DNA of 64,000 nucleotides from Rhodocyclaceae bacterium (GTDB lineage Bacteria; Pseudomonadota; Gammaproteobacteria; Burkholderiales; Rhodocyclaceae). Positions 52,565 through 62,079 of the stretch are shown one piece after another. Position numbers and translations under genes: made by a program. The stretch is taken from assembly GCA_016791105.1 (NCBI GenBank), contig JAEUNM010000095.1:1-64000 (forward strand), in the 5' to 3' direction. A model generated the notes under the pieces. It saw nothing but the letters and a program-made list of their open reading frames with translations. It was not told the origin of the DNA and ran no database searches. Each line of letters starts with the position of its first letter. The stretch's first letter is position 1.

Positions 52565-53503
52565 TTAAAGCACGGGTGTAATCAGTCTTCCGTTGCGGAA
52601 AAAGCTGCGCAAATTTTCCAGCACCAGATCTTCCATGGCCTTGAACGTTTCGGTGGTGCTGCTTGCCATGTGCGGCAGCAATACCACGTTATCCAGGCCC
52701 AGCAGGGCGTCCGGCACGTGGGGTTCGTTTTCGAACACATCCAGGGCGGCGCCAGCGATACGGCGGTGCACCAGTGCATCGACCAGCGCAGCCTCATCGA
52801 CGATGCTGCCGCGCGCCGCGTTTACGAGAAAGCCTTCCGGCCCCAGGGCGGCAATGACGTCCGCCGACACCAGATGGTAAGTGCCCGGTCCGCCCGCGGC
52901 CGTGATGACGAGAAAATCCGCCCAGCGCGCCAGTTCGAGCAGCGACTGTTCATAGACATGGGACACTTCCGGATTTCGCCGCGTGCCGTAATAGCGCACG
53001 TGCATGTCGAAACCTGCGGCGCGCTGTGCGACCGCCTGACCGATGCGTCCCAGGCCCACGATGCCGAGGCGCTTGCCGCTCACGCGCGTGCCCATGGGGA
53101 AACGCCCTTGCACCCAGGCACCGCGCCGCACGAAGCGATCCGCCGTACACAGGTTGCGGCCGGCGCAAAGAATCATCGCGAATGCGGTGTCGGCCACGCA
53201 GTCGGTCAATACGCCCGGCGTGTTGCTCACCGCGACGCCGCGCCGCCTGGCGGTGTCCAGATCGATCTTGTCGCATCCCACGCCGCGCAAAGCAATGACT
53301 TTCAGCGCCGGCAGGGATTCGATCAGAGCAGTGTCGGCGCCTATCAGGCCGGTCGTGGTAAGGGCCGCGAATTCGTGGCCGCGGTGCGCCAGGAAAGCCC
53401 CCGTGTCGGCTTCTTTCCACAGCGGATGTACATCGAATTCTGCCGCCAGTGCGGCTTCCATGGGCGGCGTGAAATGCCCGACCTGCAATATCCGGATATC
53501 CAT
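52565..53503 (-). CDS. D-isomer-specific 2-hydroxyacid dehydrogenase
   Basis: 312 residues. The NAD-binding motif LGIVGLGRIGQAVAQRAAGFDMHVRYYG is near 145-170. Catalytic Arg in VNAARGSIVDEAAL, Glu in DVFENEPHVP and His in VVLLPHMASST complete the set for the glyoxylate/hydroxypyruvate reductase group. The enzyme is probably a broad 2-ketoacid reductase. Exact substrate unknown. The flanking 52269-52564 and 53504-54005 carry no assignable gene. Confidence 0.88.
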   Translation of the reverse strand: MDIRILQVGHFTPPMEAALAAEFDVHPLWKEADTGAFLAHRGHEFAALTTTGLIGADTALIESLPALKVIALRGVGCDKIDLDTARRRGVAVSNTPGVLTDCVADTAFAMILCAGRNLCTADRFVRRGAWVQGRFPMGTRVSGKRLGIVGLGRIGQAVAQRAAGFDMHVRYYGTRRNPEVSHVYEQSLLELARWADFLVITAAGGPGTYHLVSADVIAALGPEGFLVNAARGSIVDEAALVDALVHRRIAGAALDVFENEPHVPDALLGLDNVVLLPHMASSTTETFKAMEDLVLENLRSFFRNGRLITPVL

Positions 53504-54005
53504 GTGCTTGGTCCCCCTTCCTGACTAGACGGCCATCCCGGCCACGCGCGCGGATATGCCGGGCCAAGCCGGACTCGCCGCGACCTCTCCTCCATTTGCC
53601 CTGCGGGACGAGCCGGCCATTTGCCGGAGTGCCCGCACTTGCTTTCGATGTCGTGATAAGCGGGACGCCAAGCCGCGAGTACCGCGCTCGGGTAGCGAAA
53701 ATCCGCCCACATCCTGGCGTCGGCTTCAATGATAGCCTGAGCCGGGCGCCTGGGTGCATTCGGCAGGCCCAGACGGTGGAACCGCTCGGCCTGCGCGGCA
53801 GACACGGAATGCCTGGCGAGCCTTCCGGTTTGGCGAAATTGCGCCGCAGCCAGCGGCAAAAGAAACGACTAAGGCGATGGAAAACGGGCGCGGTCAGTTA
53901 CAGAACCTGAGTGCGCCGCATTGATCGCGCTCGCGACAAAAGCGGCCGGCGCTTTCCCGGCATGGGAAAGGCATGGAATTTGGGATGGGCTTTGCGAAGG
54001 GATGT
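53504..54005. other. 502-bp intergenic stretch before the tRNA cluster
   Basis: I see no credible gene or repeat. The tRNAs downstream run on the minus strand away from it, so their shared terminator should lie near 53900-54000, but no clear hairpin with a T-run was found. Confidence 0.5.
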
Positions 54006-54082
54006 TGGCGGAGTGGACGGGACTCGAACCCGCGACCCCCGGCGTGACAGGCCGGTATTCTAACCAACTGAACTACCACTCC
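54006..54082 (-). tRNA. tRNA-Asp (anticodon GTC)
   Basis: 77 nt with encoded CCA. Acceptor GGAGTGG pairs with CCACTCC. The anticodon stem CCGGC/GCCGG carries loop CTGTCAC. The T arm has GTTCGAGTC. Confidence 0.97.
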
Positions 54083-54156
54083 AGGCGGAATTACCCGCAG
54101 TACTGCTTTTGATTGGCCGGCACGCGCATTCATGCTGCGCACGCCGCCAGACGCCT

Positions 54157-54232
54157 TGGCGTCCCCTAGGGGATTCGAACCCCTGTTACCGCCGTGAAAG
54201 GGCGGTGTCCTAGGCCTCTAGACGAAGGGGAC
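54157..54232 (-). tRNA. tRNA-Glu (anticodon TTC)
   Basis: 76 nt with encoded CCA. Acceptor GTCCCCT pairs with AGGGGAC. The anticodon stem CCGCC/GGCGG carries loop CTTTCAC. The T arm has GTTCGAATC. Confidence 0.97.
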
Positions 54233-54238
54233 CGCGTT

Positions 54239-54314
<76 letters not shown>

Positions 54315-54377
54315 GACAGAAGAAAGAGTATAGATCATGATTGGGCCTATGTAAAGGTCGCCGCGCGGTCTGCGCGC

Positions 54378-55796
54378 TCACAGCAACACTTTTCCCGGAT
54401 TCATCAAAGCTTGCGGATCCAGGGCGCGCTTCACGCGCAGCATCAGTTCCAGTTCCAGCGGCGACTTGTAATGTACCAGTTCGTGCCGCTTGAGTTGACC
54501 TATGCCATGTTCCGCCGACAGCGATCCACCCAGATGAACGACGAGGTCGTGCACCAATCGCGTAATTTCGACTGCACGGGCCAGCATGGCGTCATTTTCG
54601 GAGGCGCTCGCGGCAGACAGGTTGTAGTGCAGATTGCCGTCGCCGAGGTGGCCGAATGCGACCACGCGCGCCTGCGGAAAGCTTTGTGCGATGGCAGCGT
54701 CCGCCGTCTGAATGAATTCCGCAATGGCGCTGACGGGCACGGCAATGTCATGTTTGATGCTGAAACCTTCGATGCGCTGCGCTTCGGAAATGGATTCACG
54801 CAATTTCCACAGCGCGCTGCGCTGTGCGGAATCCTGCGCCAGCGCGGCATCCTGAATTTCGGCCGCGGCGAACGCGCCCTCGAGCAGGCTGGACAGTTCC
54901 GCATCCAGTGGCGCGGCGGGATTGCTATCCGCCAGTTCCACCAGCAGGTACCACGCATGGCGCGCCGGAAACGGGTCGCGCGTATGCGGAATGTGCTGCA
55001 GCACCAGATCGAGCGCGGGACGCCCAATCAATTCGAGCGCGTGCAGGCGCTCGCCCGCCCCGTTGCGCAGGCGCTCGGCGAGCGCGAGCGCGGCAGCGGG
55101 GTCGGCCAAGGCCACCCAGGCCAGCGCGTGGCTGCGCAGCAGCGGGAAAAGTTTCAGCGTAGCCGCCGTAATGATGCCCAGCGTGCCTTCGGCGCCGATG
55201 AACAGGTGTTTCAGATCATAGCCGGTATTGTCCTTGCGCAATCCGCGCAGGCCGTTCCAGACCTGGCCGTCGGCCAGCACCACCTCCAGGCCCAGCGTCA
55301 GATCGCGCATGTTTCCATAGCGCAGCACATGTACGCCGCCGGCATTGGTGGATAGATTGCCGCCGATCTGACAGGAACCTTCGGAGGCCAGGCTGAGCGG
55401 GAATAGCCGCCCCGCACTGGCGGCGTACTCCTGTACCGCCGCCAGAGTGCAGCCGGCTTCGACACTGATGGTGTTATTGGCGCTATCGATGCCCAGCATG
55501 CGCTTCATGCGCGATAACTGAATCACTACCTCGGTGCCGCTGGCGTTCGGCGTGGCGCCGCCGCACAGTCCGGTATTGCCGCCCTGCGCTACCACCGCCA
55601 CGCCGGCCTGGGTGCAGGTGTGCACGGCCGCGGCAACTTCGGCGGTAGTGCCGGGCCGCACGACGCAGCGCGCCGCGCCGTGGTAGCGGCCGCGCCAGTC
55701 GGTCAGATAGGGCGCCATTTCGGCGTGATCGCTGAGTACCTGCGCAGGCCCAAGCACGGTACGCAGGCGCTCTATGAGCGCGTCATTGGGAATCAT
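54378..55796 (-). CDS. FAD-linked oxidoreductase, GlcD/D-2-hydroxyacid dehydrogenase type
   Basis: 472 residues of the VAO/PCMH flavoprotein family. The FAD-binding segment VVAQGGNTGLCGGATP and IGGNLSTNAGGVHVLRYG are near 70 and 135. The C-terminal cap has GHLGDGNLHYNLS and ends with SAEHGIGQLKRHELVHYKSP...ALDPQALMNPGKVL, as in D-lactate and D-2-hydroxyglutarate dehydrogenases. Probably cytoplasmic or membrane-associated, passing electrons to quinone or ETF. Confidence 0.88.
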   Translation of the reverse strand: MIPNDALIERLRTVLGPAQVLSDHAEMAPYLTDWRGRYHGAARCVVRPGTTAEVAAAVHTCTQAGVAVVAQGGNTGLCGGATPNASGTEVVIQLSRMKRMLGIDSANNTISVEAGCTLAAVQEYAASAGRLFPLSLASEGSCQIGGNLSTNAGGVHVLRYGNMRDLTLGLEVVLADGQVWNGLRGLRKDNTGYDLKHLFIGAEGTLGIITAATLKLFPLLRSHALAWVALADPAAALALAERLRNGAGERLHALELIGRPALDLVLQHIPHTRDPFPARHAWYLLVELADSNPAAPLDAELSSLLEGAFAAAEIQDAALAQDSAQRSALWKLRESISEAQRIEGFSIKHDIAVPVSAIAEFIQTADAAIAQSFPQARVVAFGHLGDGNLHYNLSAASASENDAMLARAVEITRLVHDLVVHLGGSLSAEHGIGQLKRHELVHYKSPLELELMLRVKRALDPQALMNPGKVLL

Positions 55797-55867
55797 GAGG
55801 TCGGAAAAAGCGCATTGCTTGTCAGTTTAGCTCGGGCAGCGCCGGCGCGCTGCGCAGCGCAGGCGCA

Positions 55868-56779
55868 TCACGCTGCGAGCGCTTGTTCGATGGCTGCATG
55901 CATGCGCCGCACGGCGGCTCGGCCTTCGGCGATGGCTTCTTCGGCGCGATGGTAATCGAGCAGCCCAAGATGACCTAGGCGCGGGTTGATCATCACATCG
56001 GCGGGGTCTCCCGCCAGGCGGCTGCGCGCGATGCGCACCTGCATGATGTTGATACTGGTAGTGAGCACATTCACCAGAGAAGGAAAGGACAGCTCGGCCG
56101 CTTCGGCGGTATCTTCGTCGTTGTTGCCGCGCAGCGCTTTGAGCCAACTGCCCAGCCCCCCTTTGTTGCTGCCGTTGGCCGACGTGTTGGCACTCAGTTC
56201 CGCCCCCACGCCGCGGCGACGGCCGACCACGTCGGAGCCCAGGTCGACGGCGATCACGGTTTCTGCGCCCATTGCGCGCGCAAGCGATACCGGCACCGGA
56301 TTGACCAGGCCGCCATCGACCAGAAAGCTTTTGCCGTGCGGGAGCGGCCGCATCAATCCGGGCAGTGCGATGGACGCCCGCACGGCGGACAGCACGCTGC
56401 CTTCGCGCAGCCAGATTTCGCGCCCCGTGGCCAGATCGGTGGCGACGATGGCAAATTCGCGCTTCAACTCGGAAAAGTCGCAATCGACGAAATGGCCGGC
56501 GAAAAACTGCATGAGCCGTTCGCCGCGTATCAGTCCGCTTTTGAAGCTCAGGTCGAGCAGGCCAAATACCTGTTTGCGCGTCAGGCTGCGCGCCCAGGAT
56601 TCGAGTTTGGGCAGATCGTCCATCGCATAGGCGGCGCCCACCAATGCGCCTATGGAACAGCCGCACACGAGGTCCGGCTGCACGCCCATCGCGCCCAGTT
56701 CCGCCAATACGCCCAGGTGCGCCCAGCCGCGCGCCGAGCCGCTTCCCAGCACTACGCCTAGCCGCGGCCTGGCTTGCAT
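55868..56779 (-). CDS. Patatin-like phospholipase
   Basis: 303 residues. Oxyanion loop GSGSARGWAHLGVL at about 11-24, nucleophile elbow GCSIGALVG with the active Ser near 43, and the catalytic Asp in VDGGLVNPVPVSLARAMG (DGG). This is the RssA/YchK-like bacterial group. No signal peptide. A cytoplasmic esterase/phospholipase role is inferred. Confidence 0.9.
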   Translation of the reverse strand: MQARPRLGVVLGSGSARGWAHLGVLAELGAMGVQPDLVCGCSIGALVGAAYAMDDLPKLESWARSLTRKQVFGLLDLSFKSGLIRGERLMQFFAGHFVDCDFSELKREFAIVATDLATGREIWLREGSVLSAVRASIALPGLMRPLPHGKSFLVDGGLVNPVPVSLARAMGAETVIAVDLGSDVVGRRRGVGAELSANTSANGSNKGGLGSWLKALRGNNDEDTAEAAELSFPSLVNVLTTSINIMQVRIARSRLAGDPADVMINPRLGHLGLLDYHRAEEAIAEGRAAVRRMHAAIEQALAA

Positions 56780-56842
56780 GTCACGCCATCCCGCCGCAAC
56801 CGGCCCATGCCGCCCGGCACGGCGGATGAAGATGCCCCGGCA

Positions 56843-58204
56843 TCACTCCGGCACGAGTTCGGCGAACAGGTCGTGCACGTCGCAATCGGTAATGCGCACG
56901 CGCGCGAACTGGCCGATTTCGAGTTGATCGCCATCGGTGACGTGAACCACGCCGTCGATATCAGGCGCATCGCCCGGCGTGCGCGCGACCGCGCCTTCTT
57001 CATCGACGTCATCGACGAGTACCTGGTACTCACGTCCGATTTTCGCTTCCAGTCGCTGCGTGCTGATGTCTTCCTGAAAATGCATGAGGCGCATGCGGCG
57101 TTCCTCGCGCAACTGTTCGGGCAGCGCATCGGGAAGCGAATTGGCCTCGGCGCCTTCAACCGGCGAGTAGGCGAAACAGCCGACGCGGTCCAGTTCGGCT
57201 TCCGCCAGAAATTGCAGTAATTCCTCGAATTCCGCCTGGGTTTCGCCCGGAAAGCCGGTGATGAAGGTGGAACGTATGGTCAGGTCCGGGCACAGCTTGC
57301 GCCAGGCGCGTATACGATCCAGATTGCGCTCGCTGGCGGCCGGGCGTTTCATGAGGCGCAGGATGCGCGGGCTGGCGTGCTGAAACGGTACGTCCAGATA
57401 GGGCAGGATGCGATTTTCTGCCATCAGCGGCAGCAGATCGTCCACGTGCGGGTAAGGATAGACGTAATGCAGGCGTATCCACACCCCAAGTTCGCCGAGG
57501 GCCTTGCACAAATCCGCCAATTTGGTGCGCAAGGGCCGTCCGCCCCAAAACCCAGTGCGGTAGCGCACATCCACGCCATAGGCGCTGGTGTCCTGCGAAA
57601 TGACCAGTATTTCTTTGACGCCGGCACGCACCAGACTTTCCGCCTCGCGCATCACCTCCCCTATCGGCCGCGAAACCAGATCGCCGCGCATGGACGGGAT
57701 GATGCAGAAGCTGCAGCGGTGGTTGCAGCCTTCGGAAATTTTCAGGTAGGCGTAGTGTTCGGGCGTCAGGCGTATGCCCTGCGGCGGCACCAGGTCCACG
57801 AATGGATCATGCGGCTTGGGCAGGTGGGCATGCACGGCTTCCATGACTTCGACCGTGGCGTGGGGGCCGGTGACGGCAAGCACGGCGGGATGGGTGTCGC
57901 GCACGATGCTGCCTTTTGCGCCCAGACAGCCAGTTACGATCACCTTGCCGTTTTCGGCCAGCGCCTCGCCGATCGCGTCCAGCGATTCTTCAACCGCGGC
58001 ATCGATAAAGCCGCAGGTATTCACGACTACGAGGTCTGCACCTTCGTAGGTGGGGCTTAGCGCGTAACCTTCGGCGGCGAGCCGGGTCAGAATGTTTTCG
58101 GAATCGACGGTCGCCTTCGGGCAGCCGAGCGACACAAAACCCACCGTAGGCGTTTTGCTGCGGCGGGTGCGGGGAGATTTACGTGGACTTGCAGGGGGAG
58201 TCAT
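56843..58204 (-). CDS. rimO: Ribosomal protein S12 methylthiotransferase RimO
   Basis: 453 residues. The UPF0004 N-terminal domain has its three cluster cysteines in [25 protein letters not shown] and VTGCLGAKG. The radical SAM motif is [11 protein letters not shown], followed by [10 protein letters not shown]. The C-terminal TRAM domain starts about residue 385. It adds a methylthio group to Asp of ribosomal protein S12 (RpsL). The substrate assignment follows the RimO-specific SLGCPKA sequence. Confidence 0.95.
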   Translation of the reverse strand: MTPPASPRKSPRTRRSKTPTVGFVSLGCPKATVDSENILTRLAAEGYALSPTYEGADLVVVNTCGFIDAAVEESLDAIGEALAENGKVIVTGCLGAKGSIVRDTHPAVLAVTGPHATVEVMEAVHAHLPKPHDPFVDLVPPQGIRLTPEHYAYLKISEGCNHRCSFCIIPSMRGDLVSRPIGEVMREAESLVRAGVKEILVISQDTSAYGVDVRYRTGFWGGRPLRTKLADLCKALGELGVWIRLHYVYPYPHVDDLLPLMAENRILPYLDVPFQHASPRILRLMKRPAASERNLDRIRAWRKLCPDLTIRSTFITGFPGETQAEFEELLQFLAEAELDRVGCFAYSPVEGAEANSLPDALPEQLREERRMRLMHFQEDISTQRLEAKIGREYQVLVDDVDEEGAVARTPGDAPDIDGVVHVTDGDQLEIGQFARVRITDCDVHDLFAELVPE

Positions 58205-58240
58205 GCGGGAAGAAACTGCGCAAAACCCCCGATTTTACGC

Positions 58241-58801
58241 TTATTGCTTGTCGTCGTGCCCGGTCGGGAATTGCGGAAACTGGAAACCGGACAACATGCT
58301 GCGGGTTTGCTGGTCGATCTGTTCCTGCATCTGCAGAAACATTTTCTGGCTTTGGTCCATGTACGCGCCCATCATGCTTTGCATGGCCGGGCCCTGGAAC
58401 TTCAGAAACTGCGACCACAAATCCTGGTTGAAGGTGCTGCCTTCGCCATAGATGGAGCGGGCGTGGTCCTGCATTTTTTGCTGCATGTCGGTAAATGCCC
58501 GGATGTTGTTTTCGAGGTATTTACCCATGATGCCCTGCATCGCGTTGCCGTAAAAACGGATCATTTGCGCGAGCAGATCGGAAGTGAACATCGGCGCGCC
58601 GCCGGCTTCTTCTTCGAGGATGATTTGCAGCAGAATGCTGCGCGTGAGGTCTTCCGTCGTTTTGGCGTCTACAACCTGAAAATCTTCGTTGCCCAGCACC
58701 AAATCCTTGACGTCCGCTAGCGTGATGTAAGAACTGGTCCTTGTGTCATAAAGGCGCCGATTCGGGTACTTCTTGATCAGCCGCGTGTGTTCTGTTGCCA
58801 C
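58241..58801 (-). CDS. phaR: PHB synthesis regulator PhaR
   Basis: 186 residues from a GTG at 58801, chosen because GAGGAGGAAT sits nine bases upstream; an ATG 30 bases earlier lacks a good site. The N-terminal DNA-binding domain (PHB_acc_N) is IKKYPNRRLYDTRTSSYITLADV. PHB_acc repeats follow at about 75-165 (Gln- and Met-rich). PhaR represses phasin genes until PHB granules form and titrate it. It is separated from phaB by a 307-bp gap with its own likely promoter. It is the proposed binder of the TGTTGC-N3-GCAACA sites. Confidence 0.93.
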   Translation of the reverse strand: MATEHTRLIKKYPNRRLYDTRTSSYITLADVKDLVLGNEDFQVVDAKTTEDLTRSILLQIILEEEAGGAPMFTSDLLAQMIRFYGNAMQGIMGKYLENNIRAFTDMQQKMQDHARSIYGEGSTFNQDLWSQFLKFQGPAMQSMMGAYMDQSQKMFLQMQEQIDQQTRSMLSGFQFPQFPTGHDDKQ

Positions 58802-58929
58802 GTTTTGATTCCTCCTCGCTGCTTCGCCCATTTGTTGTCACCCCGAGTGTCGAACGTCGACGAAGACTGCTGATCCGCAATGTGGAAAGACCTTTCCGTA
58901 GCGGTGCACAAACGACCAAGACTGGTCTG

Positions 58930-58952
58930 ATTATAGCGCAGCATGAGCTGCG
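58930..58952 (-). promoter_or_regulatory. Probable phaR promoter region with inverted repeat
   Basis: A consensus -10 TATAAT (58935-58930) reads toward phaR, but I see no good -35. An inverted repeat CGCAGC-N4-GCTGCG (58937-58952) lies directly upstream, where a regulator would block RNA polymerase. The rest of 58802-59108 holds no gene. Confidence 0.5.
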
Positions 58953-58984
58953 GGTTCTGGCCCGCTCCGCCCGGAAGCGCGCCG

Positions 58985-58999
58985 TTTGCACTGCAAAAA
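58985..58999. promoter_or_regulatory. TTTGC-ACT-GCAAA box upstream of phaR
   Basis: A 13-bp inverted repeat with the TTGC-N3-GCAA core of the phasin operators. The 13 bases TGCACTGCAAAAA are identical to a stretch just upstream of the phasin 2 promoter (24265-24277). Possible autoregulatory PhaR site. Confidence 0.5.
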
Positions 59000-59056
59000 C
59001 GGAACTGTGAAAAACAATGCCAGTGGCAAACCGCAGCCACTGTGCGCACAGTATGA

Positions 59057-59105
59057 CCGGGAATGGGATTCCCGGCCATGCTGTATTGCGCAATGGCCGT
59101 TCGGC
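59057..59105 (-). terminator. Hairpins after phaB
   Basis: CCGGGAAT/ATTCCCGG (59057-59075, 3-base loop) and GGCCG-TT-CGGCC (59094-59105) lie just beyond the phaB stop. Neither has a T-run. Together they probably end or protect the phaCB message. Confidence 0.45.
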
Positions 59106-59108
59106 CGA

Positions 59109-59849
59109 TTAGAACATGTGCTGGCCGCCGTTGATGGAAATATTGGCGCCGGTCACGAAAGCCGCCTCTTCAGACGACAGGTAAGCGACCAGACCAGCGA
59201 TTTCTTCGGGCTTGCCGAGGCGGCCCAGCGGGATGAGCGGCAGGATTTTGGAATCCAGCACTTCCTGCGGAATCGCCATGACCATCTTGGTGCCGATGTA
59301 GCCAGGGGAAATGGTGTTCACGGTAACACCCGCGCGCGCGCACTCGAGCGCCAGCGCCTTGGTGAAGCCGTGCATCCCGGCCTTGGCAGCCGAGTAGTTG
59401 CACTGACCGAAGGCACCCTTCTGGCCGTTCACCGACGACACGTTGATGACGCGGCCCCACTTGCGCGTGACCATGCCGTCCACGACCTGCTTGGCCATAT
59501 TGAAAGCGGAGTCCAGGTTGGTACGGATAACGACGTCCCAATCGGCCTTGGTCATTTTCTTGAAGGTCATGTCGCGCGTAATGCCGGCATTATTGACCAG
59601 CACGTCGACCGGGCCCACATCGGCTTCGACCGCTGCAACGCAAGCCTTGCAGGAATCGAAATCGCCCACGTCACAGGGGTAGGCCTTGAAGCCGTAGCCC
59701 ATGCCGTTCATCGTTTGCAGCCATTCAGTTGCTTTGGTGTTGCTGGGGCTGTAGGTCACAATCACCTTGTATCCGAGTGCAGCGAGCTTGATGCAGATCG
59801 CTTCGCCGAGACCACCCATACCACCGGTTACCAACGCGACTCTTGCCAT
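59109..59849 (-). CDS. phaB: Acetoacetyl-CoA reductase
   Basis: 246 residues from the ATG at 59849, preceded by AGGAGAGATTCAT; an earlier start at 59894 is less likely. Short-chain dehydrogenase with ALVTGGMGGLGEAI, NNAGITRD, catalytic YSAAK near residue 153 and the PhaB-specific VNGQKGAFGQCNYSAAKAGMHGF. It reduces acetoacetyl-CoA to (R)-3-hydroxybutyryl-CoA with NADPH for PHB synthesis. It follows phaC by 165 bp. Confidence 0.94.
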   Translation of the reverse strand: MARVALVTGGMGGLGEAICIKLAALGYKVIVTYSPSNTKATEWLQTMNGMGYGFKAYPCDVGDFDSCKACVAAVEADVGPVDVLVNNAGITRDMTFKKMTKADWDVVIRTNLDSAFNMAKQVVDGMVTRKWGRVINVSSVNGQKGAFGQCNYSAAKAGMHGFTKALALECARAGVTVNTISPGYIGTKMVMAIPQEVLDSKILPLIPLGRLGKPEEIAGLVAYLSSEEAAFVTGANISINGGQHMF

Positions 59850-60014
59850 ATGAATCTCTCCTCTCCCACGATGAAGCGGGGTCACTTGGTTCAACTCGGG
59901 GCGCCCCGCTCCGCCTTCGAGTTACACGCACACTTTAGGGCCGTTAGCTTACTTGCCCCTTAATCGGCAAGCGCGCGCGATGAGCGCGCCGCAAGGCAAA
60001 CCATCCAGTGGCAT

Positions 60015-61916
60015 TCAGGCTTTTTCCTTTACATACCGGCCCGGAGCCGGCTCGATCGGAAGGTATTTGGCATTGCCCGCGACACCGCGCGCGGGAATTT
60101 TCGGACCGCCGTGCTGCACCAGCCAGTCGGCCCAGTGATTCCACCAGGAACCTTTCTTTTCGGTTGCACCAGCCAGCCATTCGTCCGGCGAACTGGCGGG
60201 CGCGTCATTGACCCAATAACTGCGCTTGTTTTTCGAGGCCGGGTTGATCGCCCCCGCGATGTGCCCGGACGCGCCCAAGGCATAGGTGGTCGGCCCGCCC
60301 AACAGCCCGCGCACCATGTAGGCGGACTGCCAGGGCACGATGTGATCTTCGCGCGCGCCGAACAGGTAGGCCGGCATGTCAAGCTTGGACAGGTCGAGCT
60401 TCACGCCCAATACTTCGAGCCGGCCAGGTATGCGCAATTCGTTCTGCAGGTACATATGGCGCAGATACCAGGCCAGGAATGGTCCGGCAATATTGGTGGA
60501 ATCGGAATTCCAGTACAGCAGGTCGAAAGGCGGCGGCTTGCCGCCCTTGAGGTAGTTGCTGACCACGTAATTCCAGATCAGATCATTGGGCCGCAGGCTG
60601 GAAAACACCTGCGACAGGTCATAACCGGAAAACAGCCCGCCCTTGCCTATGGTGGCTTCATGCGCGGCGACCGAAGTTTCGTCGACCAGACAGCCCAGAT
60701 CGCCCACTTCGGCGAAATCGAGCAGCGTGGTCATGAGCGTAAGGCTGCGCGCCGGGTCTTCACCGCGGCCGCGCAGCACGGCCAGCGAGGTACTCAGCAT
60801 GGTGCCGCCGACGCAAAACCCCAGCACGTTGGCCTGCGGCTGGCCGGTGATTTCGCGCACCACTTCGAGCGCCTTGATGGGCCCCAGGCGAACATAATCT
60901 TCCCAGGTGAAATGCGCCTGCGGCGCCTTGGGATTGACCCAGGAAACCAGGAAAACCGTGTGGCCTTGCGAGATGGCAAAGCGCACCAGCGAACTTTCCG
61001 GCTGCAAGTCCATGATGTAGAACTTGTTGATGCAGGGCGGCACGATCAACAGCGGCCGCTCATACACTTCCTCGGTGAGCGGGGCGTACTGGATCAACTG
61101 CATCATTTCGTTTTCGAACACCACGGAACCCGGCGTGACGGCCAGATTGCGCCCGACTTCGAAGGGCGTGTCGTCGGTAATCGATATGCGCCGCTTTTCC
61201 AGGTCACCGAGCATGTTCTGTATGCCCTGGGTGATGCTGGCACCTTGCGTATCCAGCGCGGCGCGTATGAATTCCGGATTGGTCGCGGCGAAATTGGACG
61301 GCGCCATGGCGTCGACGTATTGCTGCGTCAGAAAGCGCAATTTGTGCTTGGCGTGGCCGTCCTGCACCGGCGCGGCTTCTGCCATGCGGCGGGCGTATTC
61401 GGAATTGAGCAGATATGCCTGGTGCAGGTAGTCGTAAATAGGCGATTCGGTCCAGTCCTGGGCCTGGAAGCGGCGGTCGCCGGATTCCGGTTTTACGACA
61501 CGTTCGCCCTTGGTGCCGGGCGCACGCTGCAGGAAACTGCCCCACAGTTGCGAGTGGCGGTTCATGAATTCCTGTTGCAGCGCTGCCAATTCCTGCATGG
61601 CAGGCACGCTGGCGGCGGCAGTGGTCAGGGCCGGCATGCCCGGCACGGCGGGCAGCTCCGGCGCCGAGGGCAATTGCGGCATGCCGGGCAACGGCGGCAG
61701 CCCCGGCATGGAACCCAGCCCCGGCATGGAAGGCAACCCTGGCATCGCGGGCATGGACGGTAGGCCAGGCATCGCCGGCATGCCTGGCAGCCCCGCGACC
61801 AGCGGCGTGGCGCCTGGTTGCAGGCGCGCCAGCATGTCGAAAAAGTTTTGTACGAAAGTCTGGCCGGACTGCATGAAGTTCTGCGTTGCGGCCGTATGTT
61901 CTGTATTCTGGGTCAT
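60015..61916 (-). CDS. phaC: Class I poly(3-hydroxybutyrate) synthase with a Met-Pro-Gly repeat insert
   Basis: 633 residues from the ATG at 61916 (MTQNTEHTAA), with GGGGGAG upstream; the frame to 62024 is rejected. The catalytic set is Cys368 in LGFCVGGTM (the synthase form of the lipase box), Asp524 in REDHIVPWQ and His552 in GHIAGAINP. The N-terminal part is unusual: residues 42-97 are a low-complexity run of units such as MPGLPS and MPAMPG, where other class I enzymes have a short variable segment. The remainder is standard. It polymerises (R)-3-hydroxyacyl-CoA on the granule surface. phaA is not nearby. Confidence 0.95.
   Translation of the reverse strand: MTQNTEHTAATQNFMQSGQTFVQNFFDMLARLQPGATPLVAGLPGMPAMPGLPSMPAMPGLPSMPGLGSMPGLPPLPGMPQLPSAPELPAVPGMPALTTAAASVPAMQELAALQQEFMNRHSQLWGSFLQRAPGTKGERVVKPESGDRRFQAQDWTESPIYDYLHQAYLLNSEYARRMAEAAPVQDGHAKHKLRFLTQQYVDAMAPSNFAATNPEFIRAALDTQGASITQGIQNMLGDLEKRRISITDDTPFEVGRNLAVTPGSVVFENEMMQLIQYAPLTEEVYERPLLIVPPCINKFYIMDLQPESSLVRFAISQGHTVFLVSWVNPKAPQAHFTWEDYVRLGPIKALEVVREITGQPQANVLGFCVGGTMLSTSLAVLRGRGEDPARSLTLMTTLLDFAEVGDLGCLVDETSVAAHEATIGKGGLFSGYDLSQVFSSLRPNDLIWNYVVSNYLKGGKPPPFDLLYWNSDSTNIAGPFLAWYLRHMYLQNELRIPGRLEVLGVKLDLSKLDMPAYLFGAREDHIVPWQSAYMVRGLLGGPTTYALGASGHIAGAINPASKNKRSYWVNDAPASSPDEWLAGATEKKGSWWNHWADWLVQHGGPKIPARGVAGNAKYLPIEPAPGRYVKEKA
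61626..61793 (-). repeat. phaC: Degenerate Met/Pro/Gly/Leu hexapeptide repeat within phaC
   Basis: About nine imperfect units of 6 residues (GLPGMP, AMPGLP, SMPAMP and so on) encoded in frame. The DNA shows matching near-repeats (for example GGCATGCCGGG-like words), consistent with slippage-driven growth. Confidence 0.85.
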
Positions 61917-61995
61917 ACGTGGACTCCCCCTTACGCCTGCAGCACACACCATCCGCGGCAAGGCGCGGTCCCCGATTGCGTTGTGCGAGCCGCGC

Positions 61996-62024
61996 AATGT
62001 GCACCCTGCCACAGCTTGTGTCAA
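61996..62024 (-). promoter_or_regulatory. Probable phaC promoter
   Basis: -35 TTGACA (62024-62019) and a poorer -10 CACATT (62001-61996), spacer 17 bp, reading toward phaC about 80 bp ahead of its ATG. A loose inverted repeat TTGTGCG-N3-CGCGCAA (61981-61997) overlaps the -10. Confidence 0.5.
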
Positions 62025-62079
62025 GTGCTTGATGAATCAAATGTTTCCGCCACCCCTACGCATTGGAGTCAGGCGCCAC

